A DNA stretch of 30,602 bases from a virus, in the IMG/VR virus record IMGVR_UViG_3300035689_000061, positions 1-30,602 of that record; one strand, written 5' to 3'. The notes below the pieces were generated by a model. The model worked only from the letters and a program-made list of their open reading frames with translations. It had not been told where the DNA came from and ran no database searches. Of this stretch, positions 14,839 through 22,276 are shown piece by piece. The translations under genes were made by a program, and so were the position numbers. Each line of letters opens with the position of its first letter. Position 1 is the stretch's first letter.

Positions 14839-16296
14839 TATGTTCCTTTCGCCGCGGATCATCTCGGCAGTACGTTCCAGCCATGCCCGGGCCGGTTCGG
14901 GATCCAAAGGATCGATTCCCCACAAGTAATGTGCGACAGCGCCGGCACCGGGCCAGCCGTCATCGTCGGGATCGGAATTAGACGGCGCCTCAAGGTCGAC
15001 AGCGTGGCGGGCCGCCCAAGCATTAGCCCGGATCACTTTGTCGTCCGACATTTCCCCATCCGCCATTAAACGGGCCTCCCGGATTGTTCGGTCGGTGAGG
15101 CCGTCACCTCCGAAGCCTTCCGCCCGAAGCTCGAGCCCGCGGGCCGCGGCCGCCTGGATATATTCCGGCGGGGTTTGCTGCCGGATCTCGATACCGCGGA
15201 TTTCCTCCGGGTCGAGGGTAGGAATCCCGAGCTCCTGGAAAACCGCAATATTGTCCGGATCATTATCTATCGCTAGAAGCACGTTATATGTTTCCAGGAT
15301 TGTTTCCGCTACGGATTTCTTCCACGCCGGGGTTTCTTCGTTCGAATCTTTCATGAAAAGGAAATCGAAATCGATGTCGAAGGATTCCAGCTGATCGAGG
15401 GTTTCCGATCGTTCTGATTCTGGTCTCGCCGTCACGATGAAAATTTCGGCATCCTGAGAATCAAGGTAATCGATTAATTCGAGATTCGGTCGGCCTGCCG
15501 TTATTAGGGTGCCGTCGATGTCGACAATGATTGCCGGTTCCCCATCGATATTTCGTTTCGCGGTTCTCGTCGACTTTGGATGATCCTCCGGGAGAAGATC
15601 ATTATCGGTGACGTAGTTAGGGTTTTCCGGTGAACCGGTTCGAAGCAAGAAAAGAAAAGAATTAACTCGGGCCATAGCCCAAGCCCCGCGAGTCTGGCCC
15701 GGCCGGTGGCTAGTCGAATAAGCCCCGGCACCGCGGCGGTATACGGCGGCCAGCATCCCGAATGTTGCCCGGGTCCAATCCGGCCGGTCATCCTCCGCCA
15801 TTTGATCGTTATGTTCGGAGACTTTATTTCGAAGGGCCGTTTCGGTTGCCTCCGATAATTCGATATCCCCACCCGGGCCGCCGCCGGATCCCGGTTCGTT
15901 TACGTCACTACCAGAAATCTGGTCAGCTTCCGGGGCCGGTGTATCCGCTTGCCGTTCCTCACCCTGCCAAGCATTGCAATAGTAGGCACCGGAAACGAAA
16001 GCTTCCCACCTCGAGCACCACGCTAAATCCTCTTGTATTTGTGTCTCGTCATAGAAAACACAATTGCCGCAAGCCCGACCATCCGGGACATCATCCGCTA
16101 AAGCCGGCCGATAGTTCGATGGGAGCTCACGGTAGGATCCGCCCGGTTCCATATCCTCGGCAATCGAGATAGCGACCATTTGATCGATTGCGTCTTGCTG
16201 CGTTGTATGACACCCGATTACTTCGCCGTCCTCTTTCACGACAGCGTAACCCGGGCATCCTTCGGCCTCACCTTCACCGGTAACGAAGTAAGGCAT
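14146..16296 (-). CDS. Multidomain head protein: Cys-rich, HAD phosphatase-like and HK97 prohead protease
   Basis: This encodes 716 residues with the start overlapping the upstream stop (TAATG). Visible parts, in order: residues 1-45, a small YFVTGEGEAEGCPGYAVV domain. At 76-111, a Cys-rich module (C76, C79, C94, C107). At 148-240, a helical block with AVYRRGAGAYSTSHRPGQ, seen in other phage head proteins. At 253-370, a HAD-type domain with DIDGT (259-263), a T/R in IVTARPE, K in AWKKSV and DNDPDN (344-349). At 388-480, a second helical block. From 487, the prohead protease with NHDD and GMSFGF. Fusing a phosphatase-like domain to the maturation protease is unusual. The phosphatase target is unknown. 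The N-terminal part may be co-packaged as a scaffold-like extension. Confidence 0.88.
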   Translation of the reverse strand: MPYFVTGEGEAEGCPGYAVVKEDGEVIGCHTTQQDAIDQMVAISIAEDMEPGGSYRELPSNYRPALADDVPDGRACGNCVFYDETQIQEDLAWCSRWEAFVSGAYYCNAWQGEERQADTPAPEADQISGSDVNEPGSGGGPGGDIELSEATETALRNKVSEHNDQMAEDDRPDWTRATFGMLAAVYRRGAGAYSTSHRPGQTRGAWAMARVNSFLFLLRTGSPENPNYVTDNDLLPEDHPKSTRTAKRNIDGEPAIIVDIDGTLITAGRPNLELIDYLDSQDAEIFIVTARPESERSETLDQLESFDIDFDFLFMKDSNEETPAWKKSVAETILETYNVLLAIDNDPDNIAVFQELGIPTLDPEEIRGIEIRQQTPPEYIQAAAARGLELRAEGFGGDGLTDRTIREARLMADGEMSDDKVIRANAWAARHAVDLEAPSNSDPDDDGWPGAGAVAHYLWGIDPLDPEPARAWLERTAEMIRGERNIMSNVEIRTFEATVCEVRSEGDGMTFAGYAWRYNEPSLPLPFTERIAPGAFTRTLKSKNDIRAYVNHDDTMLLGSTRAKTLRIEDRAEGGYVEIDLPDTTAGRDIRALVSRGDITGMSFGFSTVKDSWSSDGGERTLLEVRLHEVSVVTAVPAYPSTTASVRNLRVIAKRTETDPTALADAISALEAGELNEDQAGILRKVVDRAAGVDEPVAKIPVSLLMKQIDLLAKAI

Positions 16297-16559
16297 TAGC
16301 TCGTTTGCCTCAACCAGGAAACCGTGTGAGAACCGGAATCGCTCACCGCATAAACGGATTCATTTGGATAAAGATCAAATTGGATTGTTGATTCCTTAAC
16401 CAATAGAAGTCCTGTCGCAATCGTCACCGATTGATTTCCCAGGAATAATGCTTTCGTATTGTCATTGTTATGAACAATGATTTTGCTTGCTCCTGGATAC
16501 GCTCCGCCGATAAGTACCGGGGTAGCCGTGCCGACCGTGACTTGCCCACTAGTAATCAT
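16296..16559 (-). CDS. Small beta-rich virion protein candidate
   Basis: This encodes 87 residues with a GGAG site inside the portal stop region. The protein is beta-rich (QVTVGTATPVLIGG, KIIVHNNDNTKALFLGN, ESVYAVSDSGSHTVSWL). Proteins with an I-V-H-N-N-D...A-L-F-L-G-N block are found near the portal and capsid genes of many phages and are probably structural, perhaps a decoration or head-fibre protein. The gene starts one base after the portal stop and shares a TAATG overlap with the protease gene. Confidence 0.72.
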   Translation of the reverse strand: MITSGQVTVGTATPVLIGGAYPGASKIIVHNNDNTKALFLGNQSVTIATGLLLVKESTIQFDLYPNESVYAVSDSGSHTVSWLRQTS

Positions 16560-16560
16560 T

Positions 16561-17919
16561 TCACTCCACCGGATACGCTGCTGAGGGATTCAAAGGATCG
16601 AAGGCGGCCGCCTGCTGCAGCTGCACCGAAGGCAAACCGGTATGGTCAATTTGCGGCAGGCCCATAGCCTGCAAAACCTGTTCCGGCGTGAACCCGGAAG
16701 TAATCAAACGGACCGCATTCTGGACCCGCTTTTCTGTTTCAACAATATTTGCGGCCGCAAGATTCACGTTAGCAAGGCTCACCCGGTATTGATCCCCGTC
16801 CTCAACCGGCGGTAAATCCTCGAGCCGGTGAATATCATTAATCGACAGGAACCCGGCCTGCATCGCAATCGAATAGGCCGAGAATCGATCTTGAAGGCTT
16901 GCCCGCAAAAGCGAATCCACATTGATCCGGAGAAAAGCATCACCCGGGAGAAGCTTTGTGTAGGCCGCCTCAATCTTCGAGATATACGGCAGCAGCGTAT
17001 AGGTGACAAATTGCCGGGAAGATTCCTCCACCGACGCATACGACATAGCGCCTTGCCGGGTCGACTGCAGCATATGAACCGGGATGCGGAAGATTCTCGC
17101 TACTTCCTCCACCGCGAATTCACGGGACTCGAGGGCCTGGGCGTCCGTCGGATCTACCGAAGTTTGAGTGTATTTCGCGCCGGCGGAAAGGATCCCGGGT
17201 CGATGGGATTTCCTCCAGCCCTTGTGTCCGGCCTCCCAGGAATCCTGCAAAGTCTGGGCCTGTTCCTGGGTAAGCTCATACGGCACTTCGATGATGCCGG
17301 CCGTTGTGCTGCCGGATCCGAAAAACGTAGCCGCGAATTCCTCAAGTGCCTTCGTTAAACCAAGGGTTTCCCGAAGCTCCGTGATTCGTGAAGTGCCACG
17401 AAGTTTCCCCGGTTGCCGTAGCTCCGTGATATGAACTACGTCCTCCTCCGGGAGAATGAACCGGCCGTTATCGATCCGGAATTCGATCCGCATCGTTTCC
17501 CGGTTACGGACAACCTCGACCCGGCGGGGATCCATCACATGAAGGGCGATAATGTCACCGCGGGAATCACGAATGATCCGGCTAAACGAATTACCGTCCA
17601 CAAGCAAAGAAACCAAAAGGGCCTGGTAATGGTCGGATCGTTGCATCGATGGATCCGGTTCCGGGCTATCCACCCACACGGGCCGCGGGCGATATGGCCG
17701 CCGCTGCCCATCATCCCGGATAAACGTATCCATCGGCATAGTCGAAATCGAATCCGAAATCAAACGGATAGCGGCATACACCGGGCCGATCGTGAACGAA
17801 TTCTCTTGAGTGATCCGGACACCGGAACGTGTCCCGGCCGGGACATCGGCACCCATCTCGAAAAGCTTCTGGAAAGTAATAGCCCGCTTCTCTGGAGAAG
17901 AAAACAAATTGTTAAGCAT
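16561..17919 (-). CDS. Portal protein, HK97 family
   Basis: This encodes 452 residues. Typical HK97-type portal blocks are visible. These are SFTIGPVYAAIRLISDSIST near residue 45, LLVDGNSFSRIIRDSRGDI, the long-helix region with IFRIPVHMLQSTRQGAMSYA (about 280-300) and EESSRQFVTYTLLPYISKIE. The dodecameric portal ring is the channel for DNA entry and the docking site for terminase. The gene overlaps the membrane protein gene by 8 bases. Length is normal for the family. Confidence 0.95.
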   Translation of the reverse strand: MLNNLFSSPEKRAITFQKLFEMGADVPAGTRSGVRITQENSFTIGPVYAAIRLISDSISTMPMDTFIRDDGQRRPYRPRPVWVDSPEPDPSMQRSDHYQALLVSLLVDGNSFSRIIRDSRGDIIALHVMDPRRVEVVRNRETMRIEFRIDNGRFILPEEDVVHITELRQPGKLRGTSRITELRETLGLTKALEEFAATFFGSGSTTAGIIEVPYELTQEQAQTLQDSWEAGHKGWRKSHRPGILSAGAKYTQTSVDPTDAQALESREFAVEEVARIFRIPVHMLQSTRQGAMSYASVEESSRQFVTYTLLPYISKIEAAYTKLLPGDAFLRINVDSLLRASLQDRFSAYSIAMQAGFLSINDIHRLEDLPPVEDGDQYRVSLANVNLAAANIVETEKRVQNAVRLITSGFTPEQVLQAMGLPQIDHTGLPSVQLQQAAAFDPLNPSAAYPVE

Positions 17920-18052
17920 TCTTGCTCCGTTCGATTGCTATTCCAATCAGCACCAGGAAAATTCCGCCGGTGATGAATCCGGCCGCCGGCTCAATCAGGG
18001 CCGCACCCGCAGTAACGGATACCGCGCCGATCAGCTGCACAATAGCGGCCAT
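17912..18052 (-). CDS. Small hydrophobic protein between terminase and portal
   Basis: This encodes 46 residues from the ATG at 18052, which follows GAGAGGGAAATC. The sequence has two hydrophobic stretches: AAIVQLIGAVSVTAGAALI at about 2-20 and GFITGGIFLVLIGIAI at about 24-40. Small membrane proteins are common at this position in actinophages and their function is not known. A longer reading exists but starts inside the terminase gene and lacks a ribosome site. Confidence 0.75.
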   Translation of the reverse strand: MAAIVQLIGAVSVTAGAALIEPAAGFITGGIFLVLIGIAIERSKNA

Positions 18053-18062
18053 GATTTCCCTC

Positions 18063-19577
18063 TCATGAAAAGAACATAGGAACAGACGGTTTCGGTGCTT
18101 CCCGGTACATCGTTGCCCGGTCGAAGGCACCCACGGCACAAACCGCGCCGTCGATTTTGCGTAAACTCCAACGGTTTTCCTTAACGATCCTCGGCCCTAA
18201 CCGGTCCGTTTTCACGACCGCGTTAGCGATATGCCGTGATAATTGCGGATCGTGATCGTGGGATAAACCGTTACTCATGACAGCATCGAAAAACTTTGCA
18301 CAACTAGGAACCATTCGGGCCGGTGAGGAAGTCGGATATTCCACGATCGGAATACCGGACTCCGCTAGAATCTGCATCGACCGTTGCCACCGGAACGGAT
18401 CGAAGGGCACTTCCACGACCCGGAATTTCTTGCAAGCTTCCATCACGGCGGTTTCAACTTCGGATATTTCTACCCGCCATTCGTCCGAATCTTCCGGTTG
18501 CTTTTCCCATGCGGCAACCTTGAATATTCGCGGTTTCGGTTCCACCGTACAACCAGCGATAAATGTTGAGTCACCGGAAAAAGATCCGTCCACGAAAAGC
18601 ACGACGGGAATATCAGGGCCGGGAATATCGCACCGGTCGAGGGAATCCCAGGCACCGGCAGGAAGCCAAGCCGTCGAGGATGCAACCCATTGATTCATTC
18701 GCTTCGTGCGAAACTCATTCTCCGGAGTCCGACGAACCGCCGAATCGAAATCCTCCGGATCCTGCAAAGTCCCGAAACCAGGATTCGCAATCATCCACGA
18801 TTTCGGATCCCGGTGATCCGCATCCGGTCCGGCCTGCCACCAGGCCATGAAAAAACTAGGATCATCCTGCTCACCGGCGGCAATCCTCGAGCCATATTGA
18901 AAGAGCCGGTAACACACGGAATCCTGACCGGCAGAATCCGTACGAACCCCGGCTGTGGTGATCCCCAAAACCAGGGCATCGACGCGGGCCGCCTGTGCCA
19001 GGCTCATTACATTCCAAAGATCATCATTCGGGGCAGCATGCAACTCGTCGTAAATAACCAGGGTCGGGGATAAGCCTTCCTTCGTGAAAGCTTCACTCGA
19101 CAGCACCCGGTATACCGAACCGGTTTGAACATTCTCGATAGCGTCCCGGTAAACCTTCGTAACCTCGACCAGCTCCGGGGACCGTTCTACCATTTGACGG
19201 GCCGAACCGAAAACGATCCGGGCCTGATCCCGATCAGCTGCACATGAATAAATCTCGCCACCGTTCGGGCCAAGCATCAAACCATAAAGACCGATACCCG
19301 AACCCAGGGCCGATTTACCATTCTTTCGCGGCAAACCAATAATGCCCGTCCGGTGCCGAAGCTTTCCATCTGGCCGCCGAGCAAACAAAGCACCCAAGAC
19401 CTTTTTCTGCCACGGCAACAAGAGCAACGGATCACCGGCATGACCACCCACCGAATCTTTCACTTGGGGGCAAAGCTGCTCAATGAAATCCACAACGTGG
19501 CCGCCGGAGCCCCGGCGAATATCGGCCACCGGAACCGGAGTGATAATCGCCGGCGGCCACCCTTTAACGGCAGGCAT
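18063..19577 (-). CDS. terL: Terminase large subunit
   Basis: This encodes 504 residues. The ATPase half has Walker A GLPRKNGKS at 81-89, Walker B LVIYDE at 173-178 and the motif III region GITTAG at 205-210. The nuclease half has the acidic residue D330 in VVLFVDGSFSGDST and later VPFDPFRWQ and an HDHDPQLSRH stretch. The enzyme drives DNA into the prohead and cuts the concatemer. The gene begins six bases after the small subunit stop, with no strong ribosome site visible, so coupled translation is likely. Its type resembles TerL of HK97-like phages with P27 small subunits. Confidence 0.96.
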   Translation of the reverse strand: MPAVKGWPPAIITPVPVADIRRGSGGHVVDFIEQLCPQVKDSVGGHAGDPLLLLPWQKKVLGALFARRPDGKLRHRTGIIGLPRKNGKSALGSGIGLYGLMLGPNGGEIYSCAADRDQARIVFGSARQMVERSPELVEVTKVYRDAIENVQTGSVYRVLSSEAFTKEGLSPTLVIYDELHAAPNDDLWNVMSLAQAARVDALVLGITTAGVRTDSAGQDSVCYRLFQYGSRIAAGEQDDPSFFMAWWQAGPDADHRDPKSWMIANPGFGTLQDPEDFDSAVRRTPENEFRTKRMNQWVASSTAWLPAGAWDSLDRCDIPGPDIPVVLFVDGSFSGDSTFIAGCTVEPKPRIFKVAAWEKQPEDSDEWRVEISEVETAVMEACKKFRVVEVPFDPFRWQRSMQILAESGIPIVEYPTSSPARMVPSCAKFFDAVMSNGLSHDHDPQLSRHIANAVVKTDRLGPRIVKENRWSLRKIDGAVCAVGAFDRATMYREAPKPSVPMFFS

Positions 19578-19583
19578 CAGACA

Positions 19584-19997
19584 CTACTTCTGTTTTTCCC
19601 GAAGGGCCTCGAGCTTAGTTTTCGTTTTCACTTCCGCCAAACCAAGGCGGGCCCGCGCCGCCGGATCGAAACCAAGATTAGAAAGCAAACCGATAATCTG
19701 CTTATCAAGATCCCGCAAATGCTTCCGGCATTCCGGGGCACCATTCAAAGCAAGCTCCCGCAAACCCTCACGTTCCTCAAGCATCGACCGAAGCAAAGCC
19801 AAAGCCGGGGCATCAGTCCGAGCCAACCAAACCACACCGTCGGCCATGACCTGGGCAAACGCATCCGCGGCCGTAAATTCATGCGGCAAAGCATCCGCCG
19901 CCGGCACAAGGGCCAGACTCGAGGAATGCCGATCGGCACGATACGAACCTAGTTTCTTGTGAGCTTCGGTCGGTTTCCTCGGCCGGCCTCGAGTCAC
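19584..19997 (-). CDS. terS: Terminase small subunit, P27 family
   Basis: This encodes 137 residues from a GTG with GGAGG seven bases upstream. MTRGRPRKPTEAHKKLGSYR is the usual P27 opening. The middle is helical (oligomer part) and the C-terminus carries LGFDPAARARLGLAEVK, the family signature. P27-type subunits recognise the packaging site, here most likely in the 244-bp non-coding stretch upstream, and hand it to TerL. Confidence 0.92.
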   Translation of the reverse strand: MTRGRPRKPTEAHKKLGSYRADRHSSSLALVPAADALPHEFTAADAFAQVMADGVVWLARTDAPALALLRSMLEEREGLRELALNGAPECRKHLRDLDKQIIGLLSNLGFDPAARARLGLAEVKTKTKLEALREKQK

Positions 19998-20241
19998 GCG
20001 AAAACCTCCAAATCCCAGAATCTAATTTTGCCACCGTCCCTGCCTGTGGAGGGCCCGGGTGCCCGCCGCCCGCTATGTCCGATTTTTGCACCCACCCGGG
20101 GGTTTAGTCCCCGGTGCCCCCGGTGGTGATGGGGATCGAGGTTGAGTAATTTTTTTCTGTTTAATTTTTTTTGTGTGCCCGCGCCGGCCCCGCTAGAGGC
20201 TTGGTAGGTGGTGGGTATCGGTCGTGTTTATTGCGTTTTGT
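19998..20241. other. Non-coding stretch between HNH and terS; packaging-site candidate
   Basis: I see no convincing gene in these 244 bases. They contain a CCGGGG/CCCCGG hairpin with a 7-base loop (20096-20114), CCCGGTG-rich near-repeats around 20109-20127, and T-runs of 7 and 8 (20150-20156, 20165-20172). Such a GC-rich block next to an AT tract, between an HNH gene and terS, is where cos sites lie in several HNH-carrying cos phages. A 33-codon GTG frame touching the terS start lacks a ribosome site. Confidence 0.45.
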
Positions 20242-20565
20242 TTATCGTTCCGGTGGTGGAGTGTTGCCGCGGCGAATGTTGCAGCTTCGGTGGGCAGCTA
20301 GTAATGGGGAGTCTTTATCGCCGGGATAGTAATGATCAGCTTGGAATGGATCGTTTCCTCGTGGGCCCCCCCCGCAGATCCAACATTGTTTCGCGGTTTC
20401 TCGGACTTGTTTTGCCCGCCGTTTGTAGGATCCGCCATAGTGGGGGCGGGGTCCCCGTGCCTGGTCGATTTTTTGTTGGAGTAGCCCCCGGCATTCGGGA
20501 CAACGATTTTTTTCGTAAATTAATTTTCCGCAATCCAAGCAGGGTCGGGGGATTCCGGGGATCAT
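20242..20565 (-). CDS. HNH endonuclease next to terminase
   Basis: This encodes 107 residues and is coupled to the upstream gene by an ATGA overlap. The N-terminus is a zinc ribbon (C9, C12, C22, C25). The HNH part has C61 and C64, then D77-H78, H92 and C95-N96. HNH proteins beside terminase genes are known to work with the terminase in making or trimming cos ends. A run of eight C's on the plus strand (20366-20373) codes for the glycines after C64. That run is a place to suspect sequencing or biological frameshifts, but the frame is intact here. Confidence 0.88.
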   Translation of the reverse strand: MIPGIPRPCLDCGKLIYEKNRCPECRGLLQQKIDQARGPRPHYGGSYKRRAKQVRETAKQCWICGGGPRGNDPFQADHYYPGDKDSPLLAAHRSCNIRRGNTPPPER

Positions 20566-20738
20566 TCCTTTTCGGGGGTTTCCTCCGCCGTGATGATACG
20601 GTTTTCCTTATCGGCCTTCGGGTAAACCAGGCGGTGGATTGCTTGGGCGATTGTGGTCGCGTTGTCGTGGATCGGGCCGACCGAAGGATTCCCGCATGAC
20701 CAGAGAATCGTTTTCTCGATATCCTTTTCGCTGATCAT
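20562..20738 (-). CDS. Hypothetical small protein
   Basis: This encodes 58 residues from the ATG after GGGAGGAAACG. It starts MISEKDIEKTILWSCGNPSV and ends with an acidic tail (EETPEKE). There is one helix-like KDIEKTIL stretch and a second around TTIAQAIHRLV. I recognise no family. It sits in a tight chain: its start overlaps the stop of the gene upstream, and its stop overlaps the HNH start. Confidence 0.72.
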   Translation of the reverse strand: MISEKDIEKTILWSCGNPSVGPIHDNATTIAQAIHRLVYPKADKENRIITAEETPEKE

Positions 20739-20890
20739 CGTTTCCTCCCTGAGAATTCCGGTTCGAGGTTTGTTTTGCGCTTCTCGAGTATGGCATTCAT
20801 ATAGGCGTGCCATGCTTCGCCGCGTTCGTCAGCGGGGACCAGGCTCAAATGACGTAGAGCCTCGTCGAGCTCATCGAGGGTTTCGGTCAT
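20735..20890 (-). CDS. Hypothetical small protein, first gene behind a promoter candidate
   Basis: This encodes 51 residues starting MTETLDELDEALRHLSLVPA. The ATG follows AAAGGTAGGAA and the stop overlaps the next start (ATGA, 20735-20738). The N-terminus is acidic and helical, the C-terminus basic (EKRKTNLEPEFSGRKR). I recognise no family. It is the first gene after the promoter-like site at 20930-20957, so it may open the HNH/terminase transcript. Confidence 0.7.
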   Translation of the reverse strand: MTETLDELDEALRHLSLVPADERGEAWHAYMNAILEKRKTNLEPEFSGRKR

Positions 20891-20929
20891 TTCCTACCTT
20901 TGGACATAGTTCATGTGAGACTAGCAAAC

Positions 20930-20957
20930 ATAATAGGCAGATTTTCCGTTTTGTCTA
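20930..20957 (-). promoter_or_regulatory. Sigma-70/SigA-type promoter candidate, leftward
   Basis: On the minus strand TAGACA (20952-20957) and TATTAT (20930-20935) are separated by 16 bases; each matches the consensus at five of six positions. The site lies in an 84-base gap, 40 bases ahead of the 51-residue gene, and would drive HNH, terminase and the head genes. This is the best promoter-like sequence I found on the leftward strand. Confidence 0.65.
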
Positions 20958-20974
20958 GTTCCTTCTCTGCGTGT

Positions 20975-21193
20975 CTACATTCCTCGGGCTATCGTGATTC
21001 GGCGGTGTAATTCGGTGAGGCCGTCCGGTGTTAGGCAGATTGCCGCGGAACCTTCATTATCTTGAACGATTATTCTAACCTTCTGGCCGAGTGTTGTAGC
21101 GATATCGAAGGATCCATTCGATTCGACTCGCTCACCATCTTCCGAGTCGTAAACGATCGGATCGGGTCCCGGGATCGAACTCCATATGCTCAC
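20975..21193 (-). CDS. Hypothetical small protein
   Basis: This encodes 72 residues from a GTG that overlaps the stop of the 28-residue gene (GTGA, 21190-21193). It starts MSIWSSIPGPDPIVYDSEDG. The sequence is beta-rich in the middle (QKVRIIVQDNEGSAAICL) and ends with a helical LTELHRRITIARGM. I recognise no family. It is the last gene before the promoter gap, so it probably closes the middle transcript. Confidence 0.72.
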   Translation of the reverse strand: MSIWSSIPGPDPIVYDSEDGERVESNGSFDIATTLGQKVRIIVQDNEGSAAICLTPDGLTELHRRITIARGM

Positions 21194-21276
21194 GGTTTAA
21201 CCTTCCTAAATTTCCATTTCCAAATCATGCACTTACGTTTCTTCGAATATTTCCAGCGGCCGCCGAATTCTTTCAT
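21190..21276 (-). CDS. 28-residue, highly basic protein in a coupled gene chain
   Basis: The protein starts MKEFGGRWKYSKKRK and ends KFRKVKP. Nine lysines and three arginines in 28 residues, with four tryptophans or tyrosines, give a strong positive charge. The ATG overlaps the upstream stop (ATGA) and its own stop overlaps the next start (GTGA); GAGGTG lies ahead of it. Both overlaps fit the coupling used through this genome, which is the main evidence for translation. It could bind DNA or RNA, or membranes. I recognise no family. Confidence 0.65.
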   Translation of the reverse strand: MKEFGGRWKYSKKRKCMIWKWKFRKVKP

Positions 21277-21482
21277 GATTGCACCTCGAATTGATGCTGC
21301 CAAATATGGGACACCCAATCGGTGGCATCCCCGGATACTTCAACATTCACGGATCTTTTCCATCCCCGATTCACCGTCACGCGAATGAAAATAATCGGGA
21401 CTACGGTTCCGCAGATCGGGCACTTACCCATAATCGGGTAAGGCTCATTCGGTTCGATCTTGCACGAATTAATGGGCATCAT
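21273..21482 (-). CDS. Small C2H2-type zinc-knuckle protein
   Basis: This encodes 69 residues. C21-x2-C24 and H59-x3-H63 could bind one zinc ion. Between them lies a beta-rich stretch (PIIFIRVTVNRGWKRSVNV). The start overlaps the upstream stop (ATGA), and a second ATG follows after one codon, so the exact start is open. Probably a small nucleic-acid-binding or adaptor protein; no family recognised. Confidence 0.72.
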   Translation of the reverse strand: MMPINSCKIEPNEPYPIMGKCPICGTVVPIIFIRVTVNRGWKRSVNVEVSGDATDWVSHIWQHQFEVQS

Positions 21483-22261
21483 GAGGCGGCCGCTATTGCT
21501 TCCCGGATCGAATGGGATTCATAACGGTTACGGTGCCGGCGGATCCGTCCAGCTGCCGCCCACCGGCGAAGATCCCTAGTCGGGATCCCGAAGAAAGTTG
21601 AAGCCGCCTCCGGGTCGAGCCACAATTCCGCATGCCTTGAGGATGCCACAACCATCAGTAAGCGGGCAATCGTCCAATTCGTACGGCAACCCGGGCAGGA
21701 CACGGAACCTCCGAAATCCTCTCCCGTGATCCGGATCGGCCGGCCACACTCCCCATCCGTGGAATCCGCGGGACACGTCACCGACCAGGCCGAACGGGGC
21801 TGTTGGCCTGCAGCTGCCTGGGCCTGCCGCCACAAGCCGGCAATCTCCCGCCCGAAGTCATCGATAGCGGGATGCCGGTCACAAGCCTTATCAAGCCACG
21901 AATTAAGGAAACCGATCGATCCGTTCATTCGCACCCCGACGGGATCCGCATCCGGGCCCGCCTCATTAAACCGGAGAATCGATGCCGGCCCGAACGGGGC
22001 AAGCTCGAAAAACCGCCGCCAATCCTTCTCCCACGCCTCAAGCACCGGGACAATATCGAACCCCGCCACGAAATCAAGGGCATCAATCCGGACACCGATC
22101 TGTATTTCCTTTGACCTCGAGCCGCCAACCTTCCCCGGCATCAAAGCCCCACCCGCGTCATACAGGAAGTTAGGAAGATCCTCCAATTGGGAACGCATCC
22201 GAGAACCACACTTCACACAAACCCGGGATTCCTGATCCCTCGAACAAACTTCACATTTCAC
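21479..22261 (-). CDS. Zinc-ribbon and helix-turn-helix protein, regulator candidate
   Basis: This encodes 260 residues from the GTG at 22261, which follows GGGAGG; a GTG four codons earlier lacks spacing for that site. There is an N-terminal zinc ribbon (C3, C6, C15, C18), a long middle part and a second Cys cluster (C163, C172, C189, C192). A C-terminal winged-HTH of the MerR/excisionase sort ends the protein (ELWLDPEAASTFFGIPTRDL, then RRWAAAGRIRRHRN). Proteins of this layout are frequent in actinophages just ahead of the late genes. A role in switching to late expression is inferred from its place between early and late blocks. Confidence 0.78.
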   Translation of the reverse strand: MKCEVCSRDQESRVCVKCGSRMRSQLEDLPNFLYDAGGALMPGKVGGSRSKEIQIGVRIDALDFVAGFDIVPVLEAWEKDWRRFFELAPFGPASILRFNEAGPDADPVGVRMNGSIGFLNSWLDKACDRHPAIDDFGREIAGLWRQAQAAAGQQPRSAWSVTCPADSTDGECGRPIRITGEDFGGSVSCPGCRTNWTIARLLMVVASSRHAELWLDPEAASTFFGIPTRDLRRWAAAGRIRRHRNRYESHSIREAIAAAS

Positions 22262-22276
22262 GGACCCTCCCACCGT

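Noticed and set aside
19998-20097. 33-codon GTG frame touching the terS start
   Set aside because: It ends in a GTGA overlap, but no ribosome site precedes it and the composition is dominated by GC-rich structure.
20208-20699. 163-residue plus-strand frame
   Set aside because: It runs antisense to the HNH gene and the next small gene, both joined by start/stop overlaps. It has no ribosome site.
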